Assembly: GCA_947492375.1 (NCBI GenBank)
Contig: CANLMI010000001.1
Coordinates: 248,001-312,000, forward strand
Direction of reading: 5' to 3'
Length of the DNA stretch: 64,000 nt
Origin: an uncultured Kordiimonas sp.
GTDB lineage: Bacteria; Pseudomonadota; Alphaproteobacteria; Sphingomonadales; Kordiimonadaceae
Both the position numbers and the translations under genes were made by a program. Below the pieces are notes generated by a model that was not told the origin of the DNA, made no database searches, and saw nothing but the letters and a program-made list of their open reading frames with translations. Below, piece by piece: positions 53,894 to 63,598 of this stretch (position 1 is its first letter; each line of letters starts with the position of its first letter).

Positions 53894-55633
53894 ATGAAAC
53901 GTTTCATAATAAATATGCTGGAACGGCTTCGGGTTAAAAAAACCGAACGTGAAAATGTTGATGTTGCGCTAACAGTTGCGAGCGACACCACTGAAGACGC
54001 CAGTTTCAGTGAAGACACCACTGTTAACACTTCGCAGAGTAAAGGCGATGATGTCAAACTATCGTTGCCGCGTTCGTGCATGAACTGCGAAGAAGTGCTT
54101 ACTGGCCCTTACTGTTTTTCCTGTGGGCAGAAAGAAGGCGATATCCGGCGGCCCATATGGTCTTTGCTTGGGGAGTTACTCGATAATGTTGTGGCACCCG
54201 ATAGCAAACTTTTTAAGACGCTATTGCTGCTTTTGTTTATGCCAGGCAAATTAACTGGAGATTATAATAGGGGACGACGCGCCCGCTTTATTCCACCGCT
54301 TCGGCTTTATATCACCATTACCTTTGCATTTTTTGCTCTTTTATTGATTACCGATGTCTTGATACTGGATATTAGCTTTACTAAAAAAGAAGATAGTATC
54401 AATCAAGACCGGGTTTCAGAAATTGTCGATGATGCGCTGAGTGATATCATATTAGAGCCATCTGGTTCATTTGGTGTTGATGTTGAGAAAATTCGACAAA
54501 ACGATACTCAGCAAGTGATTAATGATTTCATAAAAGAAGCGCAGAATGGCAAAGAAAATAGCGTTGAAGATACTCAGTTACAGAATCTGTTACAAACTCA
54601 AATATCAGAGCAAGAGCGAGAGAGATTAAAGGGGCAAGCAGAAGCACGGTCGTTGGTTCAATCACAGAAAGACCGTGCAAACGAAGTAGCGACAATTGAT
54701 GAGGAAAACGCTGCCTTAAAATCATTATTTTCTGATGACTGGGTTGATGAACTAGAAGACCAAATTGAAGATTTGACAGAATTTGAAGATAGTTTACCTG
54801 CACTCGCTACACAGTTACGCGACCAGTTTGGTGACAGGTTACAGTCTGCTGATACTGAATTGACAGTCTCAGACCGGGAAGATATCGCAACTTTTCTAAC
54901 AGCAGAAATGACTGGTATTCCAGAAGCTGCAAAATCTGCCGTGGTTAAGGCAGTTATAAGTGGCCGTGCTGATGATAATATAAAATATATGCTGAGCGGT
55001 GGGAAACCTAAAGCTAGTTTACGTATTAACGGAGATAATATTGGTATTAGCTCTGGTGAATTCCCTTATAATGTTTCGTTTGGTATGTTTGTCAAACGTA
55101 GCGATGAAGAGCGTGACACGGTTGATGCTGAGGATTTAAAAAAATGGGTAACAAGCGACGATAGCCCTGAAGAAGCTGAAAACCTGGTCAATAATTTCGC
55201 CGATGCAATGAAAGATCCTAGAAAGTTTAATGAGCTTTTTAATGACTGGCTCCCGCAGACATTGTTTGTAATGGTGCCATTTTTTGCTTTGATCTTGCGG
55301 TTGTTTCATTGGGGTAAGAAAAGATTTTATTTCAACCAGTTAATTTTTTCGCTTCATTTTCATAGTTTTCTATTCCTTATCTTTATCGGGTTCATCTTTA
55401 TTATTCCAATAACCGGGGCTGAACTTGCTGGCCCAATTTTTTGGATACTTTCCTCGCTTTATATAATTGTTGCTCTCAAATACGGGCAAGAGCAGGGCTG
55501 GATAAAGGCGTTTCTCAAAGCTGGTTTTGTATGGGTAAGCTATGCGTTTATTTTGACGAGTACATTATTTGCAGCGGTAATGTTTGGCCTTTCAGGTGGT
55601 AGTTTTGGTGATCTGATAGCTGTAATATTTTAG
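53894..55633 (+). CDS. DUF3667 membrane protein with zinc ribbon
   Basis: A 579-aa protein of the DUF3667 type. After an acidic N-terminal stretch comes a zinc ribbon (CMNCEEVLTGPYCFSCGQ), then the conserved segment GELLDNVVAPDSKLFKTLLLLLFMPGKL and RRARFIPPLRLYITITFAFF leading into the first helix. A long, charged, helix-rich region (about 170-450) separates it from four C-terminal helices. This middle part is far longer than in most DUF3667 proteins (about 250-400 aa). The function of the family is unknown. The start at 53894 has AGGGGG ahead of it. Confidence 0.85.
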   Translation: MKRFIINMLERLRVKKTERENVDVALTVASDTTEDASFSEDTTVNTSQSKGDDVKLSLPRSCMNCEEVLTGPYCFSCGQKEGDIRRPIWSLLGELLDNVVAPDSKLFKTLLLLLFMPGKLTGDYNRGRRARFIPPLRLYITITFAFFALLLITDVLILDISFTKKEDSINQDRVSEIVDDALSDIILEPSGSFGVDVEKIRQNDTQQVINDFIKEAQNGKENSVEDTQLQNLLQTQISEQERERLKGQAEARSLVQSQKDRANEVATIDEENAALKSLFSDDWVDELEDQIEDLTEFEDSLPALATQLRDQFGDRLQSADTELTVSDREDIATFLTAEMTGIPEAAKSAVVKAVISGRADDNIKYMLSGGKPKASLRINGDNIGISSGEFPYNVSFGMFVKRSDEERDTVDAEDLKKWVTSDDSPEEAENLVNNFADAMKDPRKFNELFNDWLPQTLFVMVPFFALILRLFHWGKKRFYFNQLIFSLHFHSFLFLIFIGFIFIIPITGAELAGPIFWILSSLYIIVALKYGQEQGWIKAFLKAGFVWVSYAFILTSTLFAAVMFGLSGGSFGDLIAVIF

Positions 55634-55647
55634 AACGCTATCAGTAA

Positions 55648-55767
55648 CCTGTTTGTTCCAAATACCGTGATGGTGGCCACGGCTTGCGAACTTTCGATTA
55701 TGATATTGTAAAAGACAAGTTGGGTCTTGCAGAATGCCTGATGGATGCTTTTTCACGAAATAATTAA
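55648..55767 (+). pseudogene. Remnant of the C-terminal end of an alpha/beta hydrolase-like gene
   Basis: A start-less frame of 39 codons ends at TAA 55765. Its translation includes YRDGGHGLRTFDYDIVKDK and LGLAECLMDAF. The GGHG with following aromatic positions looks like the catalytic His region and last helix of an alpha/beta hydrolase. An in-frame TAA lies just upstream (55645) and no start codon with ribosome site precedes it, so it looks like the tail of a lost gene. Confidence 0.4.
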
Positions 55768-55782
55768 AGGGAGTTTTGGCTT

Positions 55783-56601
55783 ATGACACGCAAGGTAGCG
55801 TTTTTAACGATTCATGGGATGGGAGACACTGATGAGTATTACTATAAGCCACTTAAAAAGCGATTGGTAAAATCATTAGGTGATAATTGGGATAAGGTTT
55901 CGTTTCAGTCAATATATTATCAACCGCTTGTTCAGGATAATCAGGAAGCTTATTTTAACCGGGTGTGTAAAAAGCTTGATTGGTTAAAGATGCGTAAGTT
56001 TGTTCTATATGGCTTTTCTGATGCTGGAGGATTGGAATATTCACGTAACATACCAGGTAGCGTTTACACAAAAGTGCAAGAGACTATTTTTGAAGCTTTA
56101 GGTAAAGCCTATAATGACGTTGGCCCTGATGGTGAAGTGGTGTTGATCGCTCAGTCACTTGGGTGTCAGGTTTTGTCTAATTATATTTGGGATGCAGCAA
56201 AACCTGAAAGTCAGAATATAACGCACGGCGTTTGGGGTAGCGATCTCTGGCGCGAGTTGGATCAGGATGAATTGAATTTTCGCCGCTTGAAGAGTTTAAA
56301 GGTTCTCATTACGACGGGCTGTAATATTCCTATCTTTGTAGCAGGCTTGAACCGAGAGAATATTACGCCAATCGCAGCCCCTAATACGCAATTTATTTGG
56401 GAAAATTATTATGATGATGACGATGTTTTGGGCTGGCCCCTTTCTGAATTAAGCGAAGCTTACAGTGATATTGTTGAAGATAAAGAAATTAATGCCGGTG
56501 GTGTTTTTTCTCGCTGGACGCCCTTTAGTCATACAAAATATTGGACTGATAGTGATGTTATTGATCCGGTTAGTGCACATGTAAAGCGCTTATTGGCTTA
56601 A
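55783..56601 (+). CDS. Alpha/beta hydrolase-like protein of unknown function
   Basis: A 272-aa cytoplasmic protein with the shape of an alpha/beta hydrolase: oxyanion-type HGMGD at 11-15, nucleophile elbow LIAQSLGCQ with Ser125, and a late His250 in FSHTKYW. Asp residues at 211-214 could supply the acid. The elbow is AxSxG rather than GxSxG, seen in some esterases and phospholipase-like proteins. It has no signal peptide. It follows a decayed fragment that itself looks like the tail of a hydrolase, so the pair may have arisen by duplication or replacement. The substrate is unknown. Confidence 0.7.
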   Translation: MTRKVAFLTIHGMGDTDEYYYKPLKKRLVKSLGDNWDKVSFQSIYYQPLVQDNQEAYFNRVCKKLDWLKMRKFVLYGFSDAGGLEYSRNIPGSVYTKVQETIFEALGKAYNDVGPDGEVVLIAQSLGCQVLSNYIWDAAKPESQNITHGVWGSDLWRELDQDELNFRRLKSLKVLITTGCNIPIFVAGLNRENITPIAAPNTQFIWENYYDDDDVLGWPLSELSEAYSDIVEDKEINAGGVFSRWTPFSHTKYWTDSDVIDPVSAHVKRLLA

Positions 56602-56682
56602 TATGGGATGATCAGTCATGTCATAATTTAGGGTATCTGAATTATCGACCAGCTTAACTTTTGATATTTTACTGCGCAGAAC

Positions 56683-56823
56683 TTAGAGTGACTTGGGTAA
56701 TTCAATTGCTTTTTCCCCATTGTTCCATTCTTCCTCCGGCGTGAAGTTGGCTGTAATCCAATCACTGTCAATGAGAGATAGTTTCTTTGATATATCTTTG
56801 TGGTTTATCAGGAAGGCAGTTCC
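56683..56823 (-). pseudogene. Short coding remnant of unknown origin
   Basis: The minus strand holds a 46-codon frame ending at TAA, preceded by an in-frame stop and lacking any usual start codon. Its end reads DSDWITANFTPEEEWNNGEK then AIELPKSL, which looks protein-like. I do not recognise it. The rest of the 56602-56961 gap holds nothing I can identify. Confidence 0.3.
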
Positions 56824-56961
56824 TTAAAAATATAGCGTTTAGGTTTTTGTCGTTGAATTAGTGTCGTTCAGGCAGGTTTTCATGCGAAGAATGTTTTTGC
56901 CTGTTTGTGTCATGATTAGGTCTTTCGTTGGTAAGAATTCATGACAAAGATATAAGGCACT

Positions 56962-56985
56962 AAAAAAGGGGCATGTAGCCCCTTT
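56962..56985 (-). terminator. Intrinsic terminator after msrB
   Basis: An 8-bp perfect stem (AAAGGGGC / GCCCCTTT) with a 5-base loop is followed on the minus strand by a T run, just beyond the msrB stop. Confidence 0.88.
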
Positions 56986-57016
56986 AAATTGAATACTGTG
57001 TTGCAGGTGCCGAAAC

Positions 57017-57412
57017 TCAGGCCTTTTCTTTTAGATCAAGTGATGCAGAATTAATGCAATACCGCATGCCTGTTGGCTTCGGGCCATCAGGAAATAAATG
57101 CCCTAGATGACTGTTACATTTCGCACAGACCACTTCAGTACGGACCATCCCGTAGGATGTATCTCGGTGTTCTGTGATCGCCTGATCTGATATAGCCGCC
57201 CAGAAACTTGGCCAGCCAGAGCCGGAATCATACTTTGCCTCGCTATCAAATAAGTCGGCCCCGCAACCGATACAAACGTAGGTTCCGGGTGTTTTGCAGT
57301 CCCAGTATTTTCCGGTGAATGCCCGTTCAGTGCCGCCGCACCGGGCTACTTCATACTGCTCTGGTGTCAGGCTGTCACGCCATTCACTATCGCTTTTTTC
57401 AATATTGGTCAT
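57017..57412 (-). CDS. msrB: Peptide-methionine (R)-S-oxide reductase
   Basis: A 131-aa enzyme that repairs R-methionine sulfoxide in proteins. The catalytic Cys is in RYCINSASL. Two CxxC pairs (CIGCGADLF and [16 protein letters not shown]) bind structural zinc, and SGSGWPSF is the conserved loop. There is no signal peptide, so it acts in the cytoplasm. It starts two bases after the sppA stop and is co-transcribed with it, and it is followed by a terminator. Confidence 0.97.
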   Translation of the reverse strand: MTNIEKSDSEWRDSLTPEQYEVARCGGTERAFTGKYWDCKTPGTYVCIGCGADLFDSEAKYDSGSGWPSFWAAISDQAITEHRDTSYGMVRTEVVCAKCNSHLGHLFPDGPKPTGMRYCINSASLDLKEKA

Positions 57413-57414
57413 TG

Positions 57415-59241
57415 TTACTTTACCTTACATTCAAGGCATAAAATATAGCGGTTCATCGGGTCATTAATTTCCAATAAATCTTGTACTTCACTTTCAAGTT
57501 CCAATGCTGTTTGCAAGAGAGGGGAAAGCCGCTGTGAAGGTAAGAAGTTGTTTATTTCATCACCAACCGCTTTGGAGTTCATTATTTGATTAAGGAACAC
57601 TTCATATTGCTTTGGTTGCTCGCGGTAAAATACAGGTTTATAGTTTTCTATCTCCGCGATGCGCGCAGCAGCGGCTACTGCATCCCCAAAGCTACCTAAA
57701 TGGTCAACCAGGCCCAACTCTTTTGCTTTGGCTCCTATCCAGACACGGCCCTGCGCAATTTTATCAACATCTTCTACGCTCATGTTGCGACCTGTGGATA
57801 CCAAATTAAGGAAATCGCTGTATCCATTTTCTATGGATAACTGGAGGATATTCTTTGCAGTATCATTCAGGCCGCTTAACGGATTGAAAGCACCTGCGAT
57901 TGGCGTTGTACCAACACCGTCTGAGTGTACACCAACTTTTTCCAGAGTTTTCTCGAAGGTGGGAACCACGGCAAATATACCGATTGAGCCGGTAATAGTG
58001 GTCGGTGATGCCCAGATTTCATCAGCAGTTGCTGAAATCCAATATCCGCCAGAGGCAGCAACCGGTCCCATCGAAGCAACAACCGGAATGCCTGCGTCCT
58101 GGGCAGCAACCAGTTCTTCACGAATAAGTTCTGATGCAAATGCTGATCCACCAGGGCTGTCGACACGAAGTACAATTGCAGCCGTGTTTTTATTATTTCT
58201 GGCGCGGCGTATGTGCCCAATGATGGTTTCGGCAGCAGCAACGGTAACAGGGCCATTTCCTGGTACAATGGCGCCTTGGGCTGTAACTACAGCAATTTGG
58301 TTTGGTGCCTGGTTCTCTCCGGCAATGGCAGCCAGATAAGTTTCGTGATCGATTTGTTTGAAACTTGTACGATCGTTATTGGTGCCGTATTCGTTCATTA
58401 AATGCTGGCGCCATTCATTTCTTGGCGTCAGTTCGTCAATCAGCCCCATAGCTACGGCAAGTTCGCCAAAATCACCAGAGACTTTAGCCATTTCACGCGG
58501 TAAATTATTGATTTGGTCTAAAAGAAGTTCCCGGTCGAGATCGCGCGCATCAACAATCCGGTCTAAATATTGATCCCAAAGCGAGTTTAGGAAGGCAAGG
58601 TTTGCTTCCTTCGCTGCGTCAGACATGTTATCGCGAATGCTGGGTTCTACAGCAGATTTATATGTGCCAACCTTGAAAACATTTACCGTTGCTTCAATTT
58701 TATCATAGAGGCTTTTGTAGTATAGAGGGTAGCTGCCGTACCCATCTAAAAGTAATATGCCTTCACCGTTCATATAGATTTTGTCGGCTTCAGCGGCTAA
58801 TAAATAATCCGATTGGCTATAGCTCGTTGAAATAGCGTAAACTTTTTTGCCTGTGCTTTTAAAGTCTCGAATACTGTTTGCTATATCGTGAAGGTGGCTC
58901 GGGGCAGCGCCTAACATGCTATCGGTAACGATGGCAAGGGCGGCAATTCTGTTATCATCCTTGGCTTTGTTTAGCGCATGAATAATCCCGTGAAAGCTTG
59001 TCTCTGGCGTGGCGCGGTCAAATGCCGCTGCAAATGCGTCAGGAAAGTCCTTTTGCTCAACCACAGCACCTGTTGGCCATAGAACAAGTACAGAGCCATT
59101 TTCTACGGTTGGTTTCTTGGGGCCACCTGAGGCACCAACAATAGCAACCAGAAGAATAATCACCAATACTCCAAGGAAACCAGTACCAATTCCTTGAATG
59201 AATTTAATTAAAGAGTTTAAAATTTTCCAAACGCCTTTCAT
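57415..59241 (-). CDS. sppA: Signal peptide peptidase A (67K type)
   Basis: A 608-aa inner-membrane Ser/Lys protease that degrades cleaved signal peptides. One N-terminal helix ([18 protein letters not shown]) anchors it. It has two ClpP-like halves: the general-base Lys is in [11 protein letters not shown] in the first half and the nucleophile Ser in TITGSIGIF in the second, as in E. coli SppA. The start at 59241 is chosen because GGAG precedes it and the family begins there; the longer frame adds an unrelated 25-residue N-terminus. Confidence 0.95.
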   Translation of the reverse strand: MKGVWKILNSLIKFIQGIGTGFLGVLVIILLVAIVGASGGPKKPTVENGSVLVLWPTGAVVEQKDFPDAFAAAFDRATPETSFHGIIHALNKAKDDNRIAALAIVTDSMLGAAPSHLHDIANSIRDFKSTGKKVYAISTSYSQSDYLLAAEADKIYMNGEGILLLDGYGSYPLYYKSLYDKIEATVNVFKVGTYKSAVEPSIRDNMSDAAKEANLAFLNSLWDQYLDRIVDARDLDRELLLDQINNLPREMAKVSGDFGELAVAMGLIDELTPRNEWRQHLMNEYGTNNDRTSFKQIDHETYLAAIAGENQAPNQIAVVTAQGAIVPGNGPVTVAAAETIIGHIRRARNNKNTAAIVLRVDSPGGSAFASELIREELVAAQDAGIPVVASMGPVAASGGYWISATADEIWASPTTITGSIGIFAVVPTFEKTLEKVGVHSDGVGTTPIAGAFNPLSGLNDTAKNILQLSIENGYSDFLNLVSTGRNMSVEDVDKIAQGRVWIGAKAKELGLVDHLGSFGDAVAAAARIAEIENYKPVFYREQPKQYEVFLNQIMNSKAVGDEINNFLPSQRLSPLLQTALELESEVQDLLEINDPMNRYILCLECKVK

Positions 59242-59332
59242 TTGGCGATACTCCACATCTTGTATTTGATCAAAAATTACTTTGTTAAGTAGAATAAGTG
59301 CTGCCTTAGAAGCCATTCGTCAAGGCTATAGG

Positions 59333-59363
59333 TATCAAGAATATGAGATTATCCCATATTGAT
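59333..59363. promoter_or_regulatory. Inverted repeat between the divergent sppA and AIM24 genes
   Basis: TATCA-(AG)-AATATG and CATATT-GATA form a hairpin-like inverted repeat (59333-59345 and 59354-59363) in the 206-base divergent spacer. With no adjacent T run it fits an operator better than a terminator. Confidence 0.35.
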
Positions 59364-59447
59364 ACATAAGCTTTGAAGAGCTAAAATAGGCAACAACAGT
59401 TTCAATAGAATGGTTTTACACCATAATTCTAAAGTGGAGGTAAATTT

Positions 59448-60296
59448 ATGTCAGCGAGTGTTCCATCAGTTTCAGGCCGTAAACATATCAGAAATCAAGG
59501 CATTGCAGATGATATTGATTATGAAATTAAAGGGGCGGAAATGCAATTCGTTGAAATTGAATTGGACCCCGGAGAATCTGCCATCGCTGAAGCTGGTGCA
59601 ATGATGTTTAAAGGCCGGGATATCACCATGAATGCTGTCTTTGGTGACGGATCCGGGCAAGATGGCGGCTTTATGGGAAAGCTTCTTGGGGCTGGTAAAC
59701 GTTTGATAACTGGTGAAAGTCTTTTCACCACTGTTTTTACTCATGAAGGGCACGGTAAAGAACGTGTGGCGTTTGCAGCGCCGTACCCGGGGAATATTTT
59801 GCCAGTTAAACTTGATGATTATAATGGACGGATCATTTGCCAAAAAGATAGCTTTCTTGCAGCGGCACGTGGGGTACAGATTGGTATTCACTTTCAACAA
59901 AAAATAATGACAGGGCTTTTTGGCGGTGAAGGTTTTATTATGCAATGCCTTGATGGCGATGGGTGGGCTTTTATTCACATAGGCGGCTCGGTTGTTGAAA
60001 AGGAACTTAAGCACGGCGAGGTACTGCATGTTGATACTGGTTGTTTGGCAGCAATGACAGCAGATGTTGATATGGACATCGAGCGTGTTGGCGGCGTCAA
60101 ATCTATGATATTTGGCGGGGAAGGGGTTTTCTTTGCGCGCTTAACGGGGCCTGGAAAGGTATGGCTTCAGAGCCTGCCTTTTAGTCGGTTGGCAGGGCGT
60201 ATGCTGGCTGCATCACCTATTGGAACCGGTTCTAAAAAGGGCGAAGGCTCAGTTCTGGGGGGACTTGGAAATATGCTTGATGGTGATGGGTTTTAG
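59448..60296 (+). CDS. AIM24/TIGR00266 family protein
   Basis: A 282-aa protein of the AIM24 (TIGR00266) family, a beta-rich fold of tryptophan RNA-binding attenuator-like type. Conserved parts are VEIELDPGESAIAEAGAMMFK, the glycine-rich GDGSGQDGGFMGKLLGAGKRLITGESLFTT, and HIGGSVVEKELKHGEVLHVDTGCLAAM. The C-terminal part has GPGKVWLQSLPFSRLAGRM. Function in bacteria is not known; the mitochondrial relative is needed for respiratory complex and membrane organisation. It has a GGAGG ribosome site ahead. Confidence 0.93.
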   Translation: MSASVPSVSGRKHIRNQGIADDIDYEIKGAEMQFVEIELDPGESAIAEAGAMMFKGRDITMNAVFGDGSGQDGGFMGKLLGAGKRLITGESLFTTVFTHEGHGKERVAFAAPYPGNILPVKLDDYNGRIICQKDSFLAAARGVQIGIHFQQKIMTGLFGGEGFIMQCLDGDGWAFIHIGGSVVEKELKHGEVLHVDTGCLAAMTADVDMDIERVGGVKSMIFGGEGVFFARLTGPGKVWLQSLPFSRLAGRMLAASPIGTGSKKGEGSVLGGLGNMLDGDGF

Positions 60297-60415
60297 GAAT
60301 GTTTGATAATAATCACATTGATTAATTTGGAATCGCTGTCATAAAGGCTGCGAATAGAATATTAATTGTATATTTATTGGCGTGTTTTTTAACATGAAGA
60401 AAGTTGATAGTTTAA

Positions 60416-60835
60416 ATGGCTGTGGAACTACCTGAAGGCTATGAATTGTGGAGTGATATGGGGCATGACCCCTTTGAAGATATTGTAGGCCCATTTTATC
60501 TCAAACCCCAAGCAGATGGAACACATAAAAGCGCCTTTATTTCTGAAGCAAAGCATTCAAATATGGGGGGTATGCTTCATGGCGGTTTGTTAATGACTTT
60601 CGCTGATTATGCTCTTTTTGCGATTGCGCGTAATTATTTAAGCGAAACTGGCGGTGTGACTTTATCGTTTACCAGCGAGTTTATTGCTGCTGGTCCGATT
60701 GGCGCTTTGATCGAAGCTGAGGGTGAGATTTCAAAAGTGACTGGCTCTATGATTTTTATTCGGGGTAAAATCTTTTCCGGAGAGCGAACAATCATGACAT
60801 TTTCCGGCATTATTAAAAAGATCAGAGCGCGCTAG
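60416..60835 (+). CDS. PaaI-type hotdog thioesterase
   Basis: A 139-aa hotdog-fold protein. The characteristic segment is HSNMGGMLHGGLLMTFADYALFAIA, which carries HGG and the acidic residue on the central helix used by acyl-CoA thioesterases of the PaaI group. It probably hydrolyses an acyl- or phenylacyl-CoA in the cytoplasm. No partner gene shows the substrate. It stands 119 bases after the AIM24 gene. Confidence 0.88.
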   Translation: MAVELPEGYELWSDMGHDPFEDIVGPFYLKPQADGTHKSAFISEAKHSNMGGMLHGGLLMTFADYALFAIARNYLSETGGVTLSFTSEFIAAGPIGALIEAEGEISKVTGSMIFIRGKIFSGERTIMTFSGIIKKIRAR

Positions 60836-60972
60836 GTAGTTTTCCCCGTTAGATATGATGTTTGTATCCGAAAGTTTGCGATAAAATGAATATAAAACGC
60901 GGCGCTTGATAGGGGTTTGTTAACTGTCTTTGGTGTATAATCTCGCCGGGGTACGATTGAGTCGAGATTTAC

Positions 60973-61578
60973 ATGTTTGAAAGTTATTTGATATCAGGTA
61001 GCGCTTCGGTGCAACAGCTATATGATGATGTATGCAAAATTGGTACTTTGCATGAATTTGCTGTGCATTGTTCAGATATTTATCAACTAAATGATCGTGG
61101 TGACCTCAGGAAATCAGACTTTTCCCCTCGTAATATTGTTTATGTGCTTCCCTTTATCGTAATCAGCGAGGTTTTGGAAAATGATGTGGTATTTCGGCTT
61201 GCAGGTACTTTAGTCGAACCGATTTTTGATAGCCATCCTGTTTCCGGCAAAAGCGTGAAGGACTTTGTACCCCACAAAAGTAGAGATGTTGTTCAGGAAT
61301 TCTTCCAGTTTGGAAACGAGCGAAACCTGATAAGTTTACAAGAGGAAGATCTGGAACTCGCGAGCGGTGATATCATATCATGCACAACATTGGGTTTTCC
61401 ATTCGCGGATGCGTCAGGGAAAAAACGGTACAGAGTGTCCGCTAGTCATTATACACATCAAGAGCATAATCTTATTATCCAAAATGCCTTTAATGTGAGC
61501 CATTCAAAGGTGCACAATATCAGATTTGCCCCCCTTGATGAATTCATGAAAATCACACTTGAGAATTCGCGCGTATAA
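60973..61578 (+). CDS. PAS-domain protein (PAS_5/DUF1488-like alphaproteobacterial type)
   Basis: A 201-aa soluble protein with one PAS-like domain of the kind common in alphaproteobacteria (PAS_5). Visible parts are RNIVYVLPFIVISEVLENDVVFRLAGTLVEPIFD, GKSVKDFV and TLGFPFADASGKKRYRVSASH. It has no kinase, cyclase or DNA-binding domain, so it is a stand-alone sensor or partner. It ends 132 bases before the FNR gene. The signal is unknown. Confidence 0.75.
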   Translation: MFESYLISGSASVQQLYDDVCKIGTLHEFAVHCSDIYQLNDRGDLRKSDFSPRNIVYVLPFIVISEVLENDVVFRLAGTLVEPIFDSHPVSGKSVKDFVPHKSRDVVQEFFQFGNERNLISLQEEDLELASGDIISCTTLGFPFADASGKKRYRVSASHYTHQEHNLIIQNAFNVSHSKVHNIRFAPLDEFMKITLENSRV

Positions 61579-61710
61579 ATGTTGTAGTTTACTCTCGTAC
61601 TGATCGTGGAATATTGACATATATTTTGCGCTTGCGTGGCTGTAAAAAATGACCCACTCTTGACTGTATATAGCGTTATCTGTGCAATGCAGAAGAGGGA
61701 GGGCGTGTTT

Positions 61711-63045
61711 ATGACTGACGGTCAGAGCGAGAAGTCGGTGGATAAAATTCTTTGGGTTGCTGTGATCGGGGCCGGACCTGCTGGCTATTATACGGCTGAA
61801 GCGTTAACCACTGGCCGTGATGACGTAAGAGTTGATATAATTGACCGCTTGCCCACGCCCTTTGGGCTTATCAGGGCCGGGGTTGCCCCGGATCACCAAT
61901 CAATCAAAAATGTTGCCAAACGATATAGTGCTACAAACGACCGGGATAATGTTCGTTTTGTCGGTAATCTCTCGCTTGGTCGTGATATTACGCTTAAGGA
62001 ATTGCAAAAGCTTTATGATGTTGTGGTGCTGGCGACCGGTGCTGCGAAAGACCGTGAGTTGGGGGTGGACGGTGAAAACCTGCCAGGCGTTATTGGCTCC
62101 AGCGCTTTCGTTAGCTGGTATAACAGTCACCCTGATTTCCGTGAATTAGCCCCGGATCTGGAGGTTGCAAGCGTTGCTGTTATTGGAAACGGAAATGTTG
62201 CTATTGATGTTGCAAGGGTGCTTGCAAAAACGGCTGATGAGATGACAAGTTCTGACCTTGCGCCGCACGCAGCAGATCAAATTCATGGTGCTCCGATAAA
62301 GGATATCTATGTTTTTGGTCGCCGTGGGCCGTTGGAAGCAAGCTTTACTCCCAAAGAGATGGGAGAATTAAATGAGCTTGATAACTGCGTTGCCTTAGTG
62401 GATGCATGCCAACTTCCTGATCCGTTAGGCGATGAAACGCTTACCGGCGCGCAGAAGAAGAACATGATTGCGCTTAGAAAAATGGCACAGAATGACGCAA
62501 ATTCGAAGAATATCAGATTGCATTTAATGTTTTACAGGCGCCCAATGGCTGTTTTAGGCGATGAGCGTGTTTGTGGCCTACGGCTTGAAAAAACAAAGCT
62601 GGAAGCTGACGGTAGCTGTGTTGGTACTGGTGAAACCGAGACTTTGCCTGTTGGGCTTGTTGTTCCTTGTATTGGTTATCGCTCTGCGCCAATTACGGAT
62701 GTGCCTTATAATGAACGCCGTGGCCGATTTGAAAATCAGGATGGCTTCATCGCAGACCGATTATATTGTGTTGGTTGGGCACGGCGGGGGCCTACTGGTA
62801 CTATCGGCACAAACAAGCCAGACGGTGTTAGTATGGCCAAAAAAATCCTTGAAGAAGTAAAACCCGATAATCGGGCAGGGCGGGCAGGCCTCAATAAAAT
62901 AGTTCAGGAGCGCGATTTGAAAATCGTTACGTTTGCTGATTGGAAAAAAATCGATGAAGCTGAAACCGAGGCTGCAGCAAATGGTGCCCCACGCGTTAAG
63001 TTTGCAAGCGTTGATGAAATGGTAAAAATTATCGAAGGTGAGTGA
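61711..63045 (+). CDS. Ferredoxin-NADP reductase, adrenodoxin reductase type
   Basis: A 444-aa FAD enzyme. The FAD site is AVIGAGPAGYYTAEAL and the NADP site VAVIGNGNVAIDVARVLAK. RLPTPFGLIRAGVAPDHQSIKNV is diagnostic of the adrenodoxin reductase/FprA group, as is WARRGPTGTIGTNKPDG near the C-terminus. It passes electrons between NADPH and ferredoxin. The start at 61711 has GGAGGG seven bases ahead. It is much larger than the plant-type Fpr and belongs to a different fold family. Confidence 0.95.
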   Translation: MTDGQSEKSVDKILWVAVIGAGPAGYYTAEALTTGRDDVRVDIIDRLPTPFGLIRAGVAPDHQSIKNVAKRYSATNDRDNVRFVGNLSLGRDITLKELQKLYDVVVLATGAAKDRELGVDGENLPGVIGSSAFVSWYNSHPDFRELAPDLEVASVAVIGNGNVAIDVARVLAKTADEMTSSDLAPHAADQIHGAPIKDIYVFGRRGPLEASFTPKEMGELNELDNCVALVDACQLPDPLGDETLTGAQKKNMIALRKMAQNDANSKNIRLHLMFYRRPMAVLGDERVCGLRLEKTKLEADGSCVGTGETETLPVGLVVPCIGYRSAPITDVPYNERRGRFENQDGFIADRLYCVGWARRGPTGTIGTNKPDGVSMAKKILEEVKPDNRAGRAGLNKIVQERDLKIVTFADWKKIDEAETEAAANGAPRVKFASVDEMVKIIEGE

Positions 63046-63135
63046 GGGTGTTTACTATAGTGTCGTCACTTAAAGGTTGATATGGATTTAGAAGATCCAC
63101 CTGCAATAATTATAAAAGCACTTAGGGGTGAGAGT

Positions 63136-63576
63136 ATGAAAAGTCTTCGATTGGTACAAAAAAAGGATCATAATCGTCTGTTTGATGTCTGGCAGACGGC
63201 TGTTGCTGCAACGCATCATTTTTTAAGCGAAAATGATGCGAGCGAAATTGCTGACATGGTAAAAAACCAATATATTCCCCACGCAGAACTATTAGTGACT
63301 GTTAACGATAATGATACGCCAACAGCCTTCATCGGGATGACGGATAATACGATTGATGCTCTTTTCGTGCATGATGACAATCGTGGTCAGGGAATTGGTG
63401 GTAATATTATCAGGCATATGCAAAACCAGTTTGAGAGACTTATGCTTGATGTTAACGAAGGAAACCCTGGTGCACGGGCTTTTTATGAAAAGCACGGTTT
63501 TAAAATGACAGGGCGTTCGGAAATGGATGATCAGGGCAGGCCGTATCCGCTAATTCATATGGCATGGGAGCGATAA
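63136..63576 (+). CDS. GNAT family N-acetyltransferase
   Basis: A 146-aa acetyltransferase. The acetyl-CoA loop is DDNRGQGIGGNIIRHM, and the last part is LDVNEGNPGARAFYEKHGFKMTGRSE, typical of the GNAT fold; the length matches single-domain GNATs such as YjaB. The N-terminal segment with VWQTAVAATHHFLSENDASEI resembles that subgroup. The start at 63136 has GGGGTGAGAG ahead. The substrate is unknown. Confidence 0.9.
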   Translation: MKSLRLVQKKDHNRLFDVWQTAVAATHHFLSENDASEIADMVKNQYIPHAELLVTVNDNDTPTAFIGMTDNTIDALFVHDDNRGQGIGGNIIRHMQNQFERLMLDVNEGNPGARAFYEKHGFKMTGRSEMDDQGRPYPLIHMAWER

Positions 63577-63598
63577 TTCTTGGGGCTATACTCAGTGA

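Noticed and set aside
57659-58339. 226-codon open frame on the plus strand
   Set aside because: It is antisense to the conserved catalytic half of sppA, is Ser/Pro/Thr-rich as antisense products often are, and resembles nothing known.
59472-60029. 185-codon open frame on the minus strand
   Set aside because: It overlaps the AIM24-family gene fully and shows no protein-like composition or start signal.
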